Of a stretch of 64,000 nucleotides of DNA, positions 55,088 to 64,000 are shown one piece after another. The position numbers and the translations under genes are program-made. Numbering within the stretch: the first letter of the stretch is position 1; each line of letters opens with the position of its first letter. The stretch spans positions 1 to 64,000 of the forward strand of contig CAVNZM010000022.1 in the NCBI GenBank assembly GCA_963693365.1, read 5' to 3'. The DNA comes from Amoebidium appalachense (taxonomy: Eukaryota > Ichthyosporea). Under the pieces are notes generated by a model that was given only the letters and a program-made list of their open reading frames with translations, was not told the origin of the DNA and searched no databases.

Positions 55088-56329
55088 ATGCGTTTTGCGA
55101 CGACCGGGGCGAGTTGTGTGCCGCTGTGCTTTTTCAACCATCCTGTCGAAGGAGCCTCCGTGTTCCTAGCCCGACCCCGTGCCTACAATCCATTTGGGGG
55201 TGTCGAGAGGTGGAGCCTTGAGACGGGCCCCGTTGGCTTCGCGAGCGCTGGTCTGGCGCGGTTTTGCGAGTTGACCACAGCGTACGTCGTGCTGGTAGTC
55301 GATTATCCGACGTTTGTTGTGTGGGGCAAATGTACAATCTCGTTGGTTAATCGCCATCGCGCGGAACCTGGCGTTGGCCAATCAGCGTTGCTGCGCGCGT
55401 CACCGGGCAGTGCAAACGCGGATAGGCGGGTTGGGGCCGCGTCGGGTGACATACTCGCGCTGGACGTCTTGCTGCCGTTCGATGTAACCGGTGCGCGTCT
55501 CGTTGGATACAGCGGTCGCCACGGGGTCGTGGTATTTTTGATCCACAGCAGCCCAGATCTGGGTGACTGGGCCTGTCCGCAGCTCCGGGGATATGGGACC
55601 GGTACTGCCGGGGCTGGGAAAGGACCCGGGTTGCCGCTTTGGTCGATGGACCGACATGTGGTCTCCGAGCATCCGTGTTCTGTGGGCGACTCACTTGTTG
55701 TGTTGTGTCGGGGAGAGCGAGGATCGACGTTTGTTGTGTCGGTTGATTGGGTCACGGGTGCGCGGAACTGGAGTGTCTGTCTGGGTGGGTGGACGGGCGC
55801 GATGGGGGTGTTGTCGGTGTCGAGTGTCGATATCCGTGTTCTGTACCACAATCATGCGCCAGGTGAGGACGGGACGCTCGCGGTGGTGGACGCGATCGGT
55901 CTGCGGGACGGCCGACTTCTTGGGGAATGCAGAGTGGATATGCTGACGACTTGTAGACCTCATTGGTGCGGTGATGAAGTCGGGTGTGCATTCTGTTCAA
56001 AGGCACCCCTCGAGCCCACACATCGATACTTTGCCAAGCGTGCGTTATGTACTTGTTGGGTGGATATGTACGAGAGGACGGTGTTGTGCCGCGGGGGCGA
56101 CCGATTGTATGTTGGTCGCCTGGGTTTCAGTAGAGGGGATAGCGATGTGCTGATATACGAAGTCGGCGCTGACGATGTGGTGCGTCTTGTCAGCCAGCAT
56201 CGCGTGTTTCTGGATGGTGTCGTGCACGCGCTGACCATGAGTGTCGCCAGTCGATTCGTTGTTTTGGGGGCACACGTGACCGCCGATGGAGGGAGTATCT
56301 TTCAGGTTTTTCGGTGGAAGATCGAGTGA
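55088..56329 (+). CDS. Unknown beta-rich protein, possible propeller
   Basis: ATG 55088 (MRFATTG), 413 residues, stop TGA. About seven repeated blocks of three or four strands, each with a GxxV/LVVL or STFVVSVDWVTG-type turn, suggest a beta propeller, but no WD40 or Kelch signature is clear. Cys and Trp are frequent. Not recognised. Gly/Val-rich and GC-biased. Confidence 0.6.
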   Translation: MRFATTGASCVPLCFFNHPVEGASVFLARPRAYNPFGGVERWSLETGPVGFASAGLARFCELTTAYVVLVVDYPTFVVWGKCTISLVNRHRAEPGVGQSALLRASPGSANADRRVGAASGDILALDVLLPFDVTGARLVGYSGRHGVVVFLIHSSPDLGDWACPQLRGYGTGTAGAGKGPGLPLWSMDRHVVSEHPCSVGDSLVVLCRGERGSTFVVSVDWVTGARNWSVCLGGWTGAMGVLSVSSVDIRVLYHNHAPGEDGTLAVVDAIGLRDGRLLGECRVDMLTTCRPHWCGDEVGCAFCSKAPLEPTHRYFAKRALCTCWVDMYERTVLCRGGDRLYVGRLGFSRGDSDVLIYEVGADDVVRLVSQHRVFLDGVVHALTMSVASRFVVLGAHVTADGGSIFQVFRWKIE

Positions 56330-56408
56330 TGTGTGGGCTCCTATTGCCCGGTGTACTAACGATTTGAAGCTACACAGCTGGCTATTTTTGTTTTCGTGCT
56401 CGCTTATT

Positions 56409-56547
56409 AGTATTCAATTTACACACCGTGTTCTGTCATTTGGTTTCGGTGTTGGCACTAAGATATGTAATTGCACACCGACATGTGTCGACGGTTCATA
56501 GTCTTTGCTTCTGTTTGCCAGCACTGCCAAAGTTTGTATCCATCAAA
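56409..56547 (-). repeat. Dispersed 139-bp element, copy 2 (inverted)
   Basis: Reverse complement of 23284-23422 at roughly 90 percent identity over its whole length. It lies in a 304-bp spacer that also has a TATATATAAA word at 56550-56559. No gene. Confidence 0.8.
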
Positions 56548-56633
56548 CATTATATATAAACTGTATCTGTATCTGTGTGTTGTTCCCCGTTCCGTGCATG
56601 CTCGATAATAGCAAGTAAAATAATGGGTTAGTC

Positions 56634-57614
56634 TCATATGACCACTGATTCGATGTATCCTCGGGTGGGTGCGGCGTCCCTTGCAGGGCAGCTATGTGTG
56701 TGTTGCATTTGTGTTGTGGATTGTGCGTACGGGTCGAGCTTGCGTTCGTGGCCGACAAAGAAATTTGTCGTGAGAGTCGCGATTGTTCGGCTTGACGCGA
56801 GTGTCACTTGGTATGCCTTGAGGGATGCACATGCAAATGCTTTGTCGTCGAAGAAAGACTCGCATCTCGCCAGTGTTTTTGAGATTGTTGTCGAGCTGGA
56901 TTTGACGGCCGTGACCGTTCCACAGTCGTGCAGTGGAAACGCAACATATGTGCCTTCAAAAGCACCCTTGACGGTCCAACAGGAGCTCTGTCTGTCTCCA
57001 GAGAAGTGGATCAGTCCTGAAGATATTGCCCCGTGAACTGTCCCGTCGTATGTCATCCACGGAGACGATCCGTGTGTGAATACGCGGCCGCCGTGTACAT
57101 CCAGAAATGCAATTCTATGGATGTTTGGGTCCCTCGATGTGGCCGTTTTCTGTTGGGGTTCGTTATTTTCCTGGTAGAGTCTTTTGTAATTGGCGAGTTC
57201 GTGGTGAAGCCTAATGTTATCCTTTTCCGTCTCTTGTAATGAATTTATAAGCCTGTTCTGATTATTTAAGAGCTTGATCGCATTGCTTATTTGCGACATG
57301 ATATTTTCCAATCCCTTCTCGAGTGGATCGTCTTTGGTTTTTTCTGTTGTGCCTGGTTGCAAATGAGCAGCCATCGTCGTGAAATGGTTCAAAATTTTGA
57401 GTGTCTGTGTGGAGGTTCTGTTAAACATGTTTATTATATTTTTAATGTCGTCTATTTTGTTTGGGTCGTCGACATCAGTGCCACCCCCAACTGTTCCCGA
57501 TCCAGCGGTGTCGCTTTCTTTTGGCATTTTCGATAACAATCTGACGATGTCATCGTGTGTGGCGCTCAGTGAATTCCGAATTCCGCTTAGAATTTCTTCG
57601 TTGTCGGTTGACAT
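56634..57614 (-). CDS. Unknown protein: coiled-coil N-half, beta-rich C-half
   Basis: ATG 57612-57614 (MSTDNEEILSGIRN), 326 residues. Residues 1-150 are helical with a Gly/Asp-rich loop and a coiled coil; residues 165-310 hold many strands with Cys and Trp and a GRVFTHGSSPWMTYDG element suggesting a small beta-sandwich. Some Ser-rich turns. Family unknown. The upstream region is the 134-bp repeat array. Confidence 0.6.
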   Translation of the reverse strand: MSTDNEEILSGIRNSLSATHDDIVRLLSKMPKESDTAGSGTVGGGTDVDDPNKIDDIKNIINMFNRTSTQTLKILNHFTTMAAHLQPGTTEKTKDDPLEKGLENIMSQISNAIKLLNNQNRLINSLQETEKDNIRLHHELANYKRLYQENNEPQQKTATSRDPNIHRIAFLDVHGGRVFTHGSSPWMTYDGTVHGAISSGLIHFSGDRQSSCWTVKGAFEGTYVAFPLHDCGTVTAVKSSSTTISKTLARCESFFDDKAFACASLKAYQVTLASSRTIATLTTNFFVGHERKLDPYAQSTTQMQHTHSCPARDAAPTRGYIESVVI

Positions 57615-57699
57615 TTCTGCTTATCATTGCTGTGAAAATATCGACACCGCCCGAGCGACAAATTATTGGTCTCGTAACAGACACGCCAATCGGCTAGTC

Positions 57700-59155
57700 T
57701 GGTGGGACGGAAGCACGGGTTCTGTGTGGCGACCAATCGGAACGCGCGGTTGGGGCGTGGTCGTGGTGACGGGGCTGCGGTCAAGAGTAGAAGCATCATC
57801 GAAGACCCTGTCGTGTCGGACGCGCAATCTGATTGGTGGGACGGAAACACGGGTTCTGTGTGGCGACCAATCGGAACGCGCGGTTGGGGCGTGGTCGTGG
57901 TGACGGGGCTGCGGTCAAGAGTGGCGAGCATCATCGAAGACCCTGTCGTGTCGGACGCGCAATCTGATTGGTGGGACGGAAACACGGGTTCTGTGTGGCG
58001 ACCAATCGGAACGCGCGGTTGGGGCGTGGTCGTGGTGACGGGACTGCGGTCAAGAGTAGGAGCATCATCGAAGACCCTGTCGTGTCGGACGCGCAATCTG
58101 ATTGGTGGGACGGAAACACGGGTTCTGTGTGGCGACCAATCGGAACGCGCGGTTGGGGCGTGGTCGTGGTGACGGGACTGCGGTCAAGAGTAGGAGCATC
58201 ATCGAAGACCCTGTCGTGTCGGACGCGCAATCTGATTGGTGGGACGGAAACACGAGTTCTGTGTGGCGACCAATCGGAACGCGCGGTTGGGGCGTGGTCG
58301 TGGTGACGGGGCTGCGGTCAAGAGTGGCGAGCATCATCGAAGACCCTGTCGTGTCGGACGCGCAATCTGATTGGTGGGACGGAAACACGGGTTCTGTGTG
58401 GCGACCAATCGGAACGCGCGGTTGGGGCGTGGTCGTGGTGACGGGACTGCGGTCAAGAGTAGGAGCATCATCGAAGACCCTGTCGTGTCGGACGCGCAAT
58501 CTGATTGGTGGGACGGAAACACGGGTTTCTGAGTGGCGACCAATCGGAACGCGCGGTTGGGGCGTGGTCGTGGTGACGGGACTGCGGTCAAGAGTAGAAG
58601 CATCATCGAAGACCCTGTCGTGTCGGACGCGCAATCTGATTGGTGGGACGGAAACACGGGTTTCTGAGTGGCGACTAATCGGAACGCGCGGTTGGGGCGT
58701 GGTCGTGGTGACGGGACTGCGGTCAAGAGTAGGAGCATCATCGAAGACCCTGTCGTGTCGGACGCGCAATCTGATTGGTGGGACGGAAACACGGGTTTCT
58801 GAGTGGCGACTAATCGGAACGCGCGGTTGGGGCGTGGTCGTGGTGACGGGACTGCGGTCAAGAGTAGGAGCATCATCGAATACCCTGTCGTGTCGGACGC
58901 GCAATCTGATTGGTGGGACGGAAACACGGGTTTCTGAGTGGCGACTAATCGGAACGCGCGGTTGGGGCGTGGTCGTGGTGACGGGACTGCGGTCAAGAGT
59001 AGGAGCATCATCGAAGACCCTGTCGTGTCGGACGCGCAATCTGATTGGTGGGACGGAAACACGGGTTTCTGAGTGGCGACTAATCGGAACGCGCGGTTGG
59101 GGCGTGGTCGTGTGGTCAAGAGTTCGAAGACCCTATCGTGTCGAACGCGCAATCT
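57700..59155. repeat. Eleven-copy 134-bp tandem repeat with paired CCAAT boxes
   Basis: Units start AATCTGATTGGTGGGACGGA and contain GACCAATCGGAACGCGCGG about 40 bases on, so every unit carries one ATTGG and one CCAAT about 42 bases apart. Variation is low. Period 134 is not a multiple of 3; long open frames on both strands are artefacts. Confidence 0.95.
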
Positions 59156-59393
59156 GATGTGTGATATTTCTGTTGTTGTTTTTTTTTGTTAATTTATCCT
59201 CCTTCTGTGATTGATGTACAACAATCTTAAACCGGGCGGTCCAATTAATGGGTGTCTCTTGATACTTTGTTTTTGTCGCTACGTTGTGTGTCTCCTGGCT
59301 ATAAGAAGTGTTGCGTGTGTGTCAGTATGCTCATCCTACAGTCGCAGCTTTCTCTTCACATCTACTCTAGCTCTCAACGAGGCTGTTTTCAAC

Positions 59394-60595
59394 ATGTCTA
59401 ACCTTAGCTCTCGAGACTACGACTTGGGGGTTGATGGTGCTGCAATCGAGGCGGCCCTTGCCATTCCTAGGAATGTCAAAAACCTTGTGCGCGTTGCTGG
59501 GTTCGGATGTGTTGTCCGTGATCTGATGGCTACTTTTGCCGACTATACCCACGACGAGGGGCTCAAGGAAATCCTTTCTGCTATCAAGTGTATGTTACCT
59601 GAAGGGATACCGCAATACCCGAGGGGTTTCACTTCAGAAGACGAAGAGAGTCTGAGGACCGCCATCGTTTCTTACTGCAAGAGTAGCAACCGCAACGCCA
59701 AGATTGCTCGGAATGTCGAATCACGTGCCGGTGATCTCGCCCAGTCTATGGGTGCCGCCCCCATGGCCCCGCCTCAAGATGTCGCCCCCATCGCCCCGCC
59801 TCAAGATGTCGCCCCCATGGTTCCGCCTCAAGATGTCGACACCGAGATGGCCGAGCAAGACCCAGATGATACTAAGGCGGGTGATCACAATTCGGCAAGG
59901 AGCTCCAGTAGTAGGTCTGATACCGAATCGTCTTCGTCTTCATCTGATGACGATGACAACGATGACAACGATGACAACGATGACAACAAGGGGGCTATCT
60001 GTCTCAAAGAGTTCAACAGTCTTATGCAGAAGAATCGTGAGAGCCAGGACAACGTGGTTATCGATGTGCCAGCCTCGCGGTTTGCTATGTTCGATGAACT
60101 GGGCAATCCGATCTTTGTCGAGTCACGCCATCCAATCGCCGCCCCCCAAACCGCTCCGATCGATGTTTCCTCTGACGATGACACCACTCAAGATCGTCCG
60201 CCTGTCGCTCAGCCCGTTGTCTCTAATGGGATCAGTAAGACCACTGGCCGCAAGTTGGCGATTCCATCGGTGGGCAAGACCCCCCCGGGACTGCCGAGGC
60301 ACTTCGGAAGATCGCGAATGCCGGTGTTCAAAAGCACTCCAAGCCCAAGAAGTCTAAGCCCAAGAAGTCTGAGAAGTCTAAGTCGGCTCCCTCGCCCCAA
60401 TCGCCCGCACCCAACAACATTGCCGACTGTAATAACCCAGAGAGTAGAAAACGTGCATTTTCTGAATATATGGATACTTGCAAGAATATTTGTAAACTGG
60501 CAAAGAAGAATATATTGACACAGGAGCAGGCTAAACAGTTTAAAATTGCGGCCTGGCAGAAGAGAATCGAAGACGAGTCAAAGCCTGATGAATAG
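59394..60595 (+). CDS. Acidic protein with Ser/Asp repeats, frameshifted at a C7 run
   Basis: ATG 59394 (MSNLSSRDY), preceded by CTATAAGA at 59299-59306. Helical N-third (residues 1-115), then three APPQDV units (about 125-150), a Ser-rich and a DDDDNDDND run (about 180-205). The frame changes at CCCCCCC 60280-60286; the correct continuation is Lys/Ser-rich with repeated KPKKS and a helical CKNICKLAKKN end, stopping at TAG 60593-60595. The unshifted frame ends at 60518 with Arg/Pro-rich nonsense. Acidic then basic domains recall viral chromatin or tegument proteins. Unknown family. Confidence 0.6.
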
Positions 60596-60819
60596 GTTTT
60601 GTGTTGCTTTACGATGTGTTACACGGATGTAAATCATGTCATTAGTGTCGATGTATGCGTGTTCTTAGTCTTAACAGTAGATTCGGCTTCTATTAGTATG
60701 CATATGTGTTTCTGTGCTTGTTTCTTATATCGACTTGGCTTGTCAATATATATATATATATATGTAAAAAGTTTCATTGTGTTGTTACTCGATATGTTTG
60801 GTGAATATTTTTAAATAAA
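60596..60819. other. AT-rich 3' region with AATAAA
   Basis: A TATATATATATATAT word at 60748-60762 and TAAATAAAC at 60812-60820. No gene supported; a small open frame at 60599-60814 looks random. Confidence 0.4.
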
Positions 60820-61380
60820 CCCCCCCCCCCCCCCCCCGGCCCCCGGCCCCCCTGCCTCACGTGCCTCACGTGCCCCCCCTGCCTCACGTGCCCCCCTGCC
60901 TCACGTGCCTCACGTGCCCCCCCTGCCCCCCCTGCCTCACCTGCCTCACGTGCCTCACCTGCCTCACGTGCCCCCCCCCTGCCCCCCCTGCCTCACGTGC
61001 CCCCCCCTGCCTCACGTGCCTCACGTGCCCCCCCCCCCCCTGCCCGGGTCAAGACTTAGCTCGTGTAGACTTAGCTTTTTTCTCTCTCTCTCTCTCTCGT
61101 GTAGACTTAGCTTTTTTCTCTCTCTCTCTCTCTCGTGTAGACTTAGCTTTTTTCTCTCTCTCTCTCTCGTGTAGACTTAGCTTTTTTCTCTCTCTCTCTT
61201 TTCTCTCTCTCTCTCTCTCTCGTGTAGACTTAGCTTTTTTCTCTCTCTCTCTCTCTCTCGTGTAGACTTAGCTTTTTTCTCTCTCTCTCTTTTCTCTCTC
61301 TCTCTCTCTCTCGTGTGGACTTAGCTTTCTCTCTCTCTCTCTCTCTCTCTCTGTCTGTGCCCGTGTCCATACTTAGACGT
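60820..61380. repeat. Low-complexity block: C run, E-box array, CT repeats
   Basis: C17 at about 60821-60837. Ten CACGTG palindromes in CCTCACGTGCC words lie at 60857-61030. About eight units of TCGTGTAGACTTAGCTTTTT plus CTCTCT runs follow at 61060-61350. Any open frame here is compositional. Confidence 0.9.
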
Positions 61381-61392
61381 TTTGCTCCCTGT

Positions 61393-61414
61393 CCCCGTTC
61401 CCCGTTCCCGGCCT
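61393..61414. repeat. Short direct repeat, left of HNH gene
   Basis: CCCCGTTCCCCGTTCCCGG plus CCT; matches 62403-62425 except for one C. Confidence 0.75.
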
Positions 61415-61444
61415 ATTTCTGATTGGTTTCTTGTCTTTACTTTA

Positions 61445-62302
61445 TTAGGCAAATAGGCGCGTGATGCTGTTGGTCGGGACACACAGCTTGCCGGTGGGTC
61501 GGGCAGTGACGTCAGCCACGAATCTGGGCGCGATGATTGGCTTCACTTCCGGCTCTGGAATGTGTGGCTCCATCAACACCTCGAAGTCTTGCACCATGCT
61601 TGGGTCGGTCCAGCCACGTGCCTGTGTGCAGTAAACACGCCAATGGGCTCTCGCCACGTGCACGGCCTCCGTGTAGTCGGTGTATGTGCCGATCTTGTGG
61701 TATTGCCCTTTCTTGTGCGCCATTGGAAACCTCACCTCGAAATAACCTTCGCGGGTGTTAACGAACCGGCATGGCTGCCCTGCGATTCGTTTCTTGAGTT
61801 GGTTGTACTCAGTCGGCCGTATGCAGAGATTGGTCCGTCGGTTGTCGGCTTTTGATTGGTTTCGGTGATCGATCTGTAAGCCGCCACTTGTGGTGATAAG
61901 GCCTTGGAAATAGCACACCAGTTGATGAGCCGTTGGTGCCTCTGTTTCGTGTTGGTTCCACCCGGGCAGGTACAGCCGCAGATAGCCTCCACTGCTACAT
62001 ACCCATCCCACACGTGTCGCCCATGCCATGTCCTCTTCAGAGAAACGCCAATCGCACCCATCCATGTGTATCTTATCAGCACCCACTACCTGCATCTCAT
62101 TGGCTTCACTCCACGTGTGCATCACCGGCTCGTCATCCTTATCGTACCAGTACAGTCCGAATCCACCGCCCTTTGCCCTGTTGGCTTCATACCATGAAAT
62201 TAACTGGCTGGGCTCGTATATGCATAGAGCCACCAGAAATTTACACCATTGCGGTGCTTTGTGTATATTGTCGTTGTTCACTACCTGCTGCACTGGCAAC
62301 AT
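61445..62302 (-). CDS. HNH endonuclease-like protein
   Basis: 285 residues. GLQIDHRNQSKADNRRTNL (about 141-159) matches the HNH signature 'hydrophobic-x-H-x-x-x-x-x-x-D-N-R-x-x-N-L', followed by an RPTEYNQLKK helix as in HNH_3 homing enzymes. The C-part has a GYFEVRFP strand and a KIGTYTDYTEAVHVARAH element, an AP2-like DNA-binding pattern common after HNH_3. The N-part is unassigned, with many Trp. Flanked by CCCCGTTCCCCGTTCCC words at 61393 and 62403, in the same orientation. Likely a mobile or homing gene. Confidence 0.8.
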   Translation of the reverse strand: MLPVQQVVNNDNIHKAPQWCKFLVALCIYEPSQLISWYEANRAKGGGFGLYWYDKDDEPVMHTWSEANEMQVVGADKIHMDGCDWRFSEEDMAWATRVGWVCSSGGYLRLYLPGWNQHETEAPTAHQLVCYFQGLITTSGGLQIDHRNQSKADNRRTNLCIRPTEYNQLKKRIAGQPCRFVNTREGYFEVRFPMAHKKGQYHKIGTYTDYTEAVHVARAHWRVYCTQARGWTDPSMVQDFEVLMEPHIPEPEVKPIIAPRFVADVTARPTGKLCVPTNSITRLFA

Positions 62303-62324
62303 ATGTTATGCACACATAATATTT

Positions 62325-62425
62325 TCCTCACCCCACCCCGCGTGCCTCCCGTGCCTCCTGTGCCTCCTGTGCCTCCTGTGCCTCCTGTGCCTCCTGTGCA
62401 TTCCCCGTTCCCCGTTCCCCGGCCT
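62325..62425. repeat. GTGCCTCCT tandem repeats and right direct repeat of HNH gene
   Basis: Seven GTGCCTCC(T/C) units at 62342-62400, then CCCCGTTCCCCGTTCCCC at 62403. Similar words occur left of the HNH gene. Confidence 0.75.
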
Positions 62426-62660
62426 GATCCTTAGTGTGATACTATGTCATCGCGTTTAAGAAATCTGTCTGTTGTCATTGGCCACTTACCCACTTAGAAG
62501 TGGGTAATGCTCTGTCGTTTGTTTTGTCTCCTTTTTTTTTTCTTTTTTTATTTTAAGTGGGAAAAGTGGGAAGTGGGAAATAGATTGATCGCGATCGGAT
62601 CGGAGGTGGTTTGGTGTGGTGTGATCTCAAAGTTACCAGGCCACGTGACTAGTCCAATAT

Positions 62661-62855
62661 TGGATTGGGCGATGGACTTGGTAAAGTTCGAATCGAATCG
62701 CGAAGGGAGTCTAGATACTCCCTCCCCGTCCCCCCCAGACCCCGTCCCCCCAGACCCCCGTGCACCGGGCCGGTCCGGGCGCCGTGCTCCGGGCTCCGTG
62801 CCTGGCGGCCCTTCGCGATTCGATTCGAACTTTACCAAGTCCATCGCCCAATCCA
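62661..62855. repeat. 47-bp perfect inverted repeat with 101-nt loop
   Basis: Arms 62661-62707 and 62809-62855 are perfectly complementary. The loop is C-rich (CCCCC and GGCC words). No gene. TGACGTCA at 62889-62896 lies just outside. It could form a large cruciform or RNA hairpin; a foldback artefact is possible. Confidence 0.9.
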
Positions 62856-63218
62856 AGTCCGATATGGAGGTCCTTCATTTTCCATCTCTGACGTCATAAT
62901 CCCCTTTCATTTTCCATGCACACATATAAAGACATACCATGATATTTATTACATAATATCCGTAATAAATGCATACGATAGCATGATATTTTACTTTTTA
63001 AAATAAAAAATATATGATTTCACCTTAAAGTTTTAAAACCCACTTCGGACTGGGTTTCCATGCTTTTCCATGCGAACATCTGGAGTGCTGGCCCGAAAAG
63101 CGACCCGTCGACCCTTGTTTGCGAACATACATGATCATCAGTTTGCCCAATCGCTCGCCCATTTTCATTTGCAGGAAGGAGGCCTTGCTCTAGTCTACCA
63201 AGAAGTCGTCAGAGAAAA

Positions 63219-63692
63219 ATGACAACCCACTGGGCGCAACGGTTTTTTCAGGCCTTCACCGACAATGCAACAAATATTACCGCAGCGGTGGCCCTGTTTG
63301 GGACGTTCGGGGCTACGTTGCATTACATTGAGGCAAACCGTCAGCGCACTGCAGTTCTGGAGGAAAAGATCAGCAAGACTCAAGCGGTCTTCGAGGTCAA
63401 GGAGGTAGCTCTGGAGGAAAAGATCAGCAAGACTCAAGCGGTCTTCGAGGTCAAGGAGGTAGCTCTGAAGGAAAAGATCAGCAAGACTCAGGCGGTCTTC
63501 GAGGTTGAGCTGCGTAGTAAGGAAAAGGAAATGGCTGCCCAGAGGGAGTTGTTTGAGCACAAGCTGGAGATACAGGAGCAGAAGCACCAGAGGGAGGTGG
63601 AAGCCTTCAAGGCGTTTACGTGGGATGTTCTGGTGAAGACCGGCCTGTCTGCAGACTACCCTTTCCAGCCCCATCCCAAGGCCGGGCAGTAG
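63219..63692 (+). CDS. Small membrane-anchored coiled-coil protein with 18-residue repeats
   Basis: ATG 63219, 157 residues. One hydrophobic helix at about 17-37 (TNITAAVALFGTFGATLHYI). Then three copies of an 18-residue unit with EEKISKTQAVFEV, encoded by near-identical 54-bp DNA repeats (about 63358-63509), and a long charged coiled coil. GC and codon use are lower than in the left half of the window, so it may come from another source, including a host gene family of mitochondrial coiled-coil proteins. Unrecognised. Confidence 0.6.
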   Translation: MTTHWAQRFFQAFTDNATNITAAVALFGTFGATLHYIEANRQRTAVLEEKISKTQAVFEVKEVALEEKISKTQAVFEVKEVALKEKISKTQAVFEVELRSKEKEMAAQRELFEHKLEIQEQKHQREVEAFKAFTWDVLVKTGLSADYPFQPHPKAGQ

Positions 63693-64000
63693 ATGCTTGG
63701 TCAGAGGTCCTCGTAAGAAGTTGTTATGGTTGAGTTACTTCCGGCGTCTTTGAGCCTGGGCATGCAGCAAACTCGTTTTAGATATATTTGTTCGCTGTTA
63801 GGAAACTGATTTTTTGAAGGTTGTTTATGAGATTGTGGCATAGGTTGATGATGTACAAGTCCAGTTGTAAGACATGCAAAGTGGATATGAGTGAAGGTCA
63901 GTGAAAGCGCTTGCAGGGCCCAGGTGGCAATAGCTAGCCGTTTATTTGAGTGAAGCAAGGGACACCGTTTTTTTTGAATTTTTAGTCGGAGCCGTAAGCT
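63693..64000. other. Right-edge spacer; nothing recognised
   Basis: AT-rich sequence with no credible gene, tRNA or repeat; a minus-strand frame at 63701-63958 has no coding character. Confidence 0.4.

Noticed and set aside
57702-59157. Long open frames on both strands in the 134-bp array
   Set aside because: Both strands and several frames are open by repeat composition; no start context or conserved protein features.
1-64000. tRNA or rRNA genes
   Set aside because: I saw no cloverleaf with conserved T-arm words or rRNA signatures; a tRNAscan run would be decisive.

Overview
The window looks like part of a large double-stranded DNA virus of a eukaryote, either free or integrated. It carries viral replication and repair genes with no ribosomal, rRNA or tRNA genes. 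These include three D5/DUF5906-type SF3 helicases, PCNA, a YqaJ-type exonuclease, a large SF2 helicase, C5 DNA methyltransferases, an HNH nuclease and a GIY-YIG protein. A short gene resembling the nucleocytovirus DUF5760 family and a putative virion membrane protein are also present. Genes are mostly intronless, closely packed, on both strands, and many have a TATA box 30-60 bases before the ATG. Much of the DNA is GC-rich, with lower GC at the right end. I cannot name the virus. No DNA polymerase, packaging ATPase or confident major capsid gene is visible. Intergenic DNA is rich in animal-type promoter words (CCAAT, TGACGTCA, paired E2F-like sites, TTCCNGGAA), which hints at a metazoan or near-metazoan host. 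That is inference.

Layout. 1-6 kb: a 5'-incomplete BRO-like gene behind a candidate 3' splice site, a Vps62/DUF946 protein, a rearranged capsid-like region, a duplicated promoter block and a 553-residue protein of possible virion function. 6-9.5 kb: small genes, a seven-copy 50-bp repeat and a STAT-like repeat. 9.5-12.5 kb: a signalling cluster with an RGS-domain gene meeting a seven-helix receptor tail to tail. 12.5-20 kb: replication block (helicase 1, PCNA, membrane protein, helicase 2). 20-27.5 kb: long repeats and two head-to-head paralogues with a J-domain-like segment. 27.5-30.1 kb: three genes packed with 0- and 2-nt gaps. 30.1-36 kb: a methyltransferase/SF2-helicase module with a tandem partial duplication. 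36-43 kb: triple-MYND protein, an unknown 587-residue protein, a low-complexity scar, a C2H2 finger protein and helicase 3. 43-51.5 kb: patatin and Fic genes overlapping by ATGA, an unknown, an AAA ATPase, a GIY-YIG protein, the YqaJ exonuclease and a small basic protein. 51.5-64 kb: an ERE/EKE-rich coiled-coil protein, unknowns, an 11-copy 134-bp CCAAT array, E-box and CT repeats, an HNH gene flanked by short direct repeats, a 47-bp perfect inverted repeat and a small coiled-coil membrane protein.

How genes may work together: the helicases, PCNA, exonuclease and SF2 helicase form a replication and recombination set. The methyltransferases plus SF2 helicase resemble half of a restriction-modification or epigenetic module. 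The receptor/RGS pair, Fic, patatin and MYND proteins look like host-signalling effectors.

Quality warning: at least seven genes are broken by one-base frame changes, several at C runs. Duplicated blocks carry dense deletions in one copy, and poly-G and poly-T tracts are present. Many breaks are therefore probably unpolished long-read errors, but two in-frame TAG codons cannot be explained by indels.
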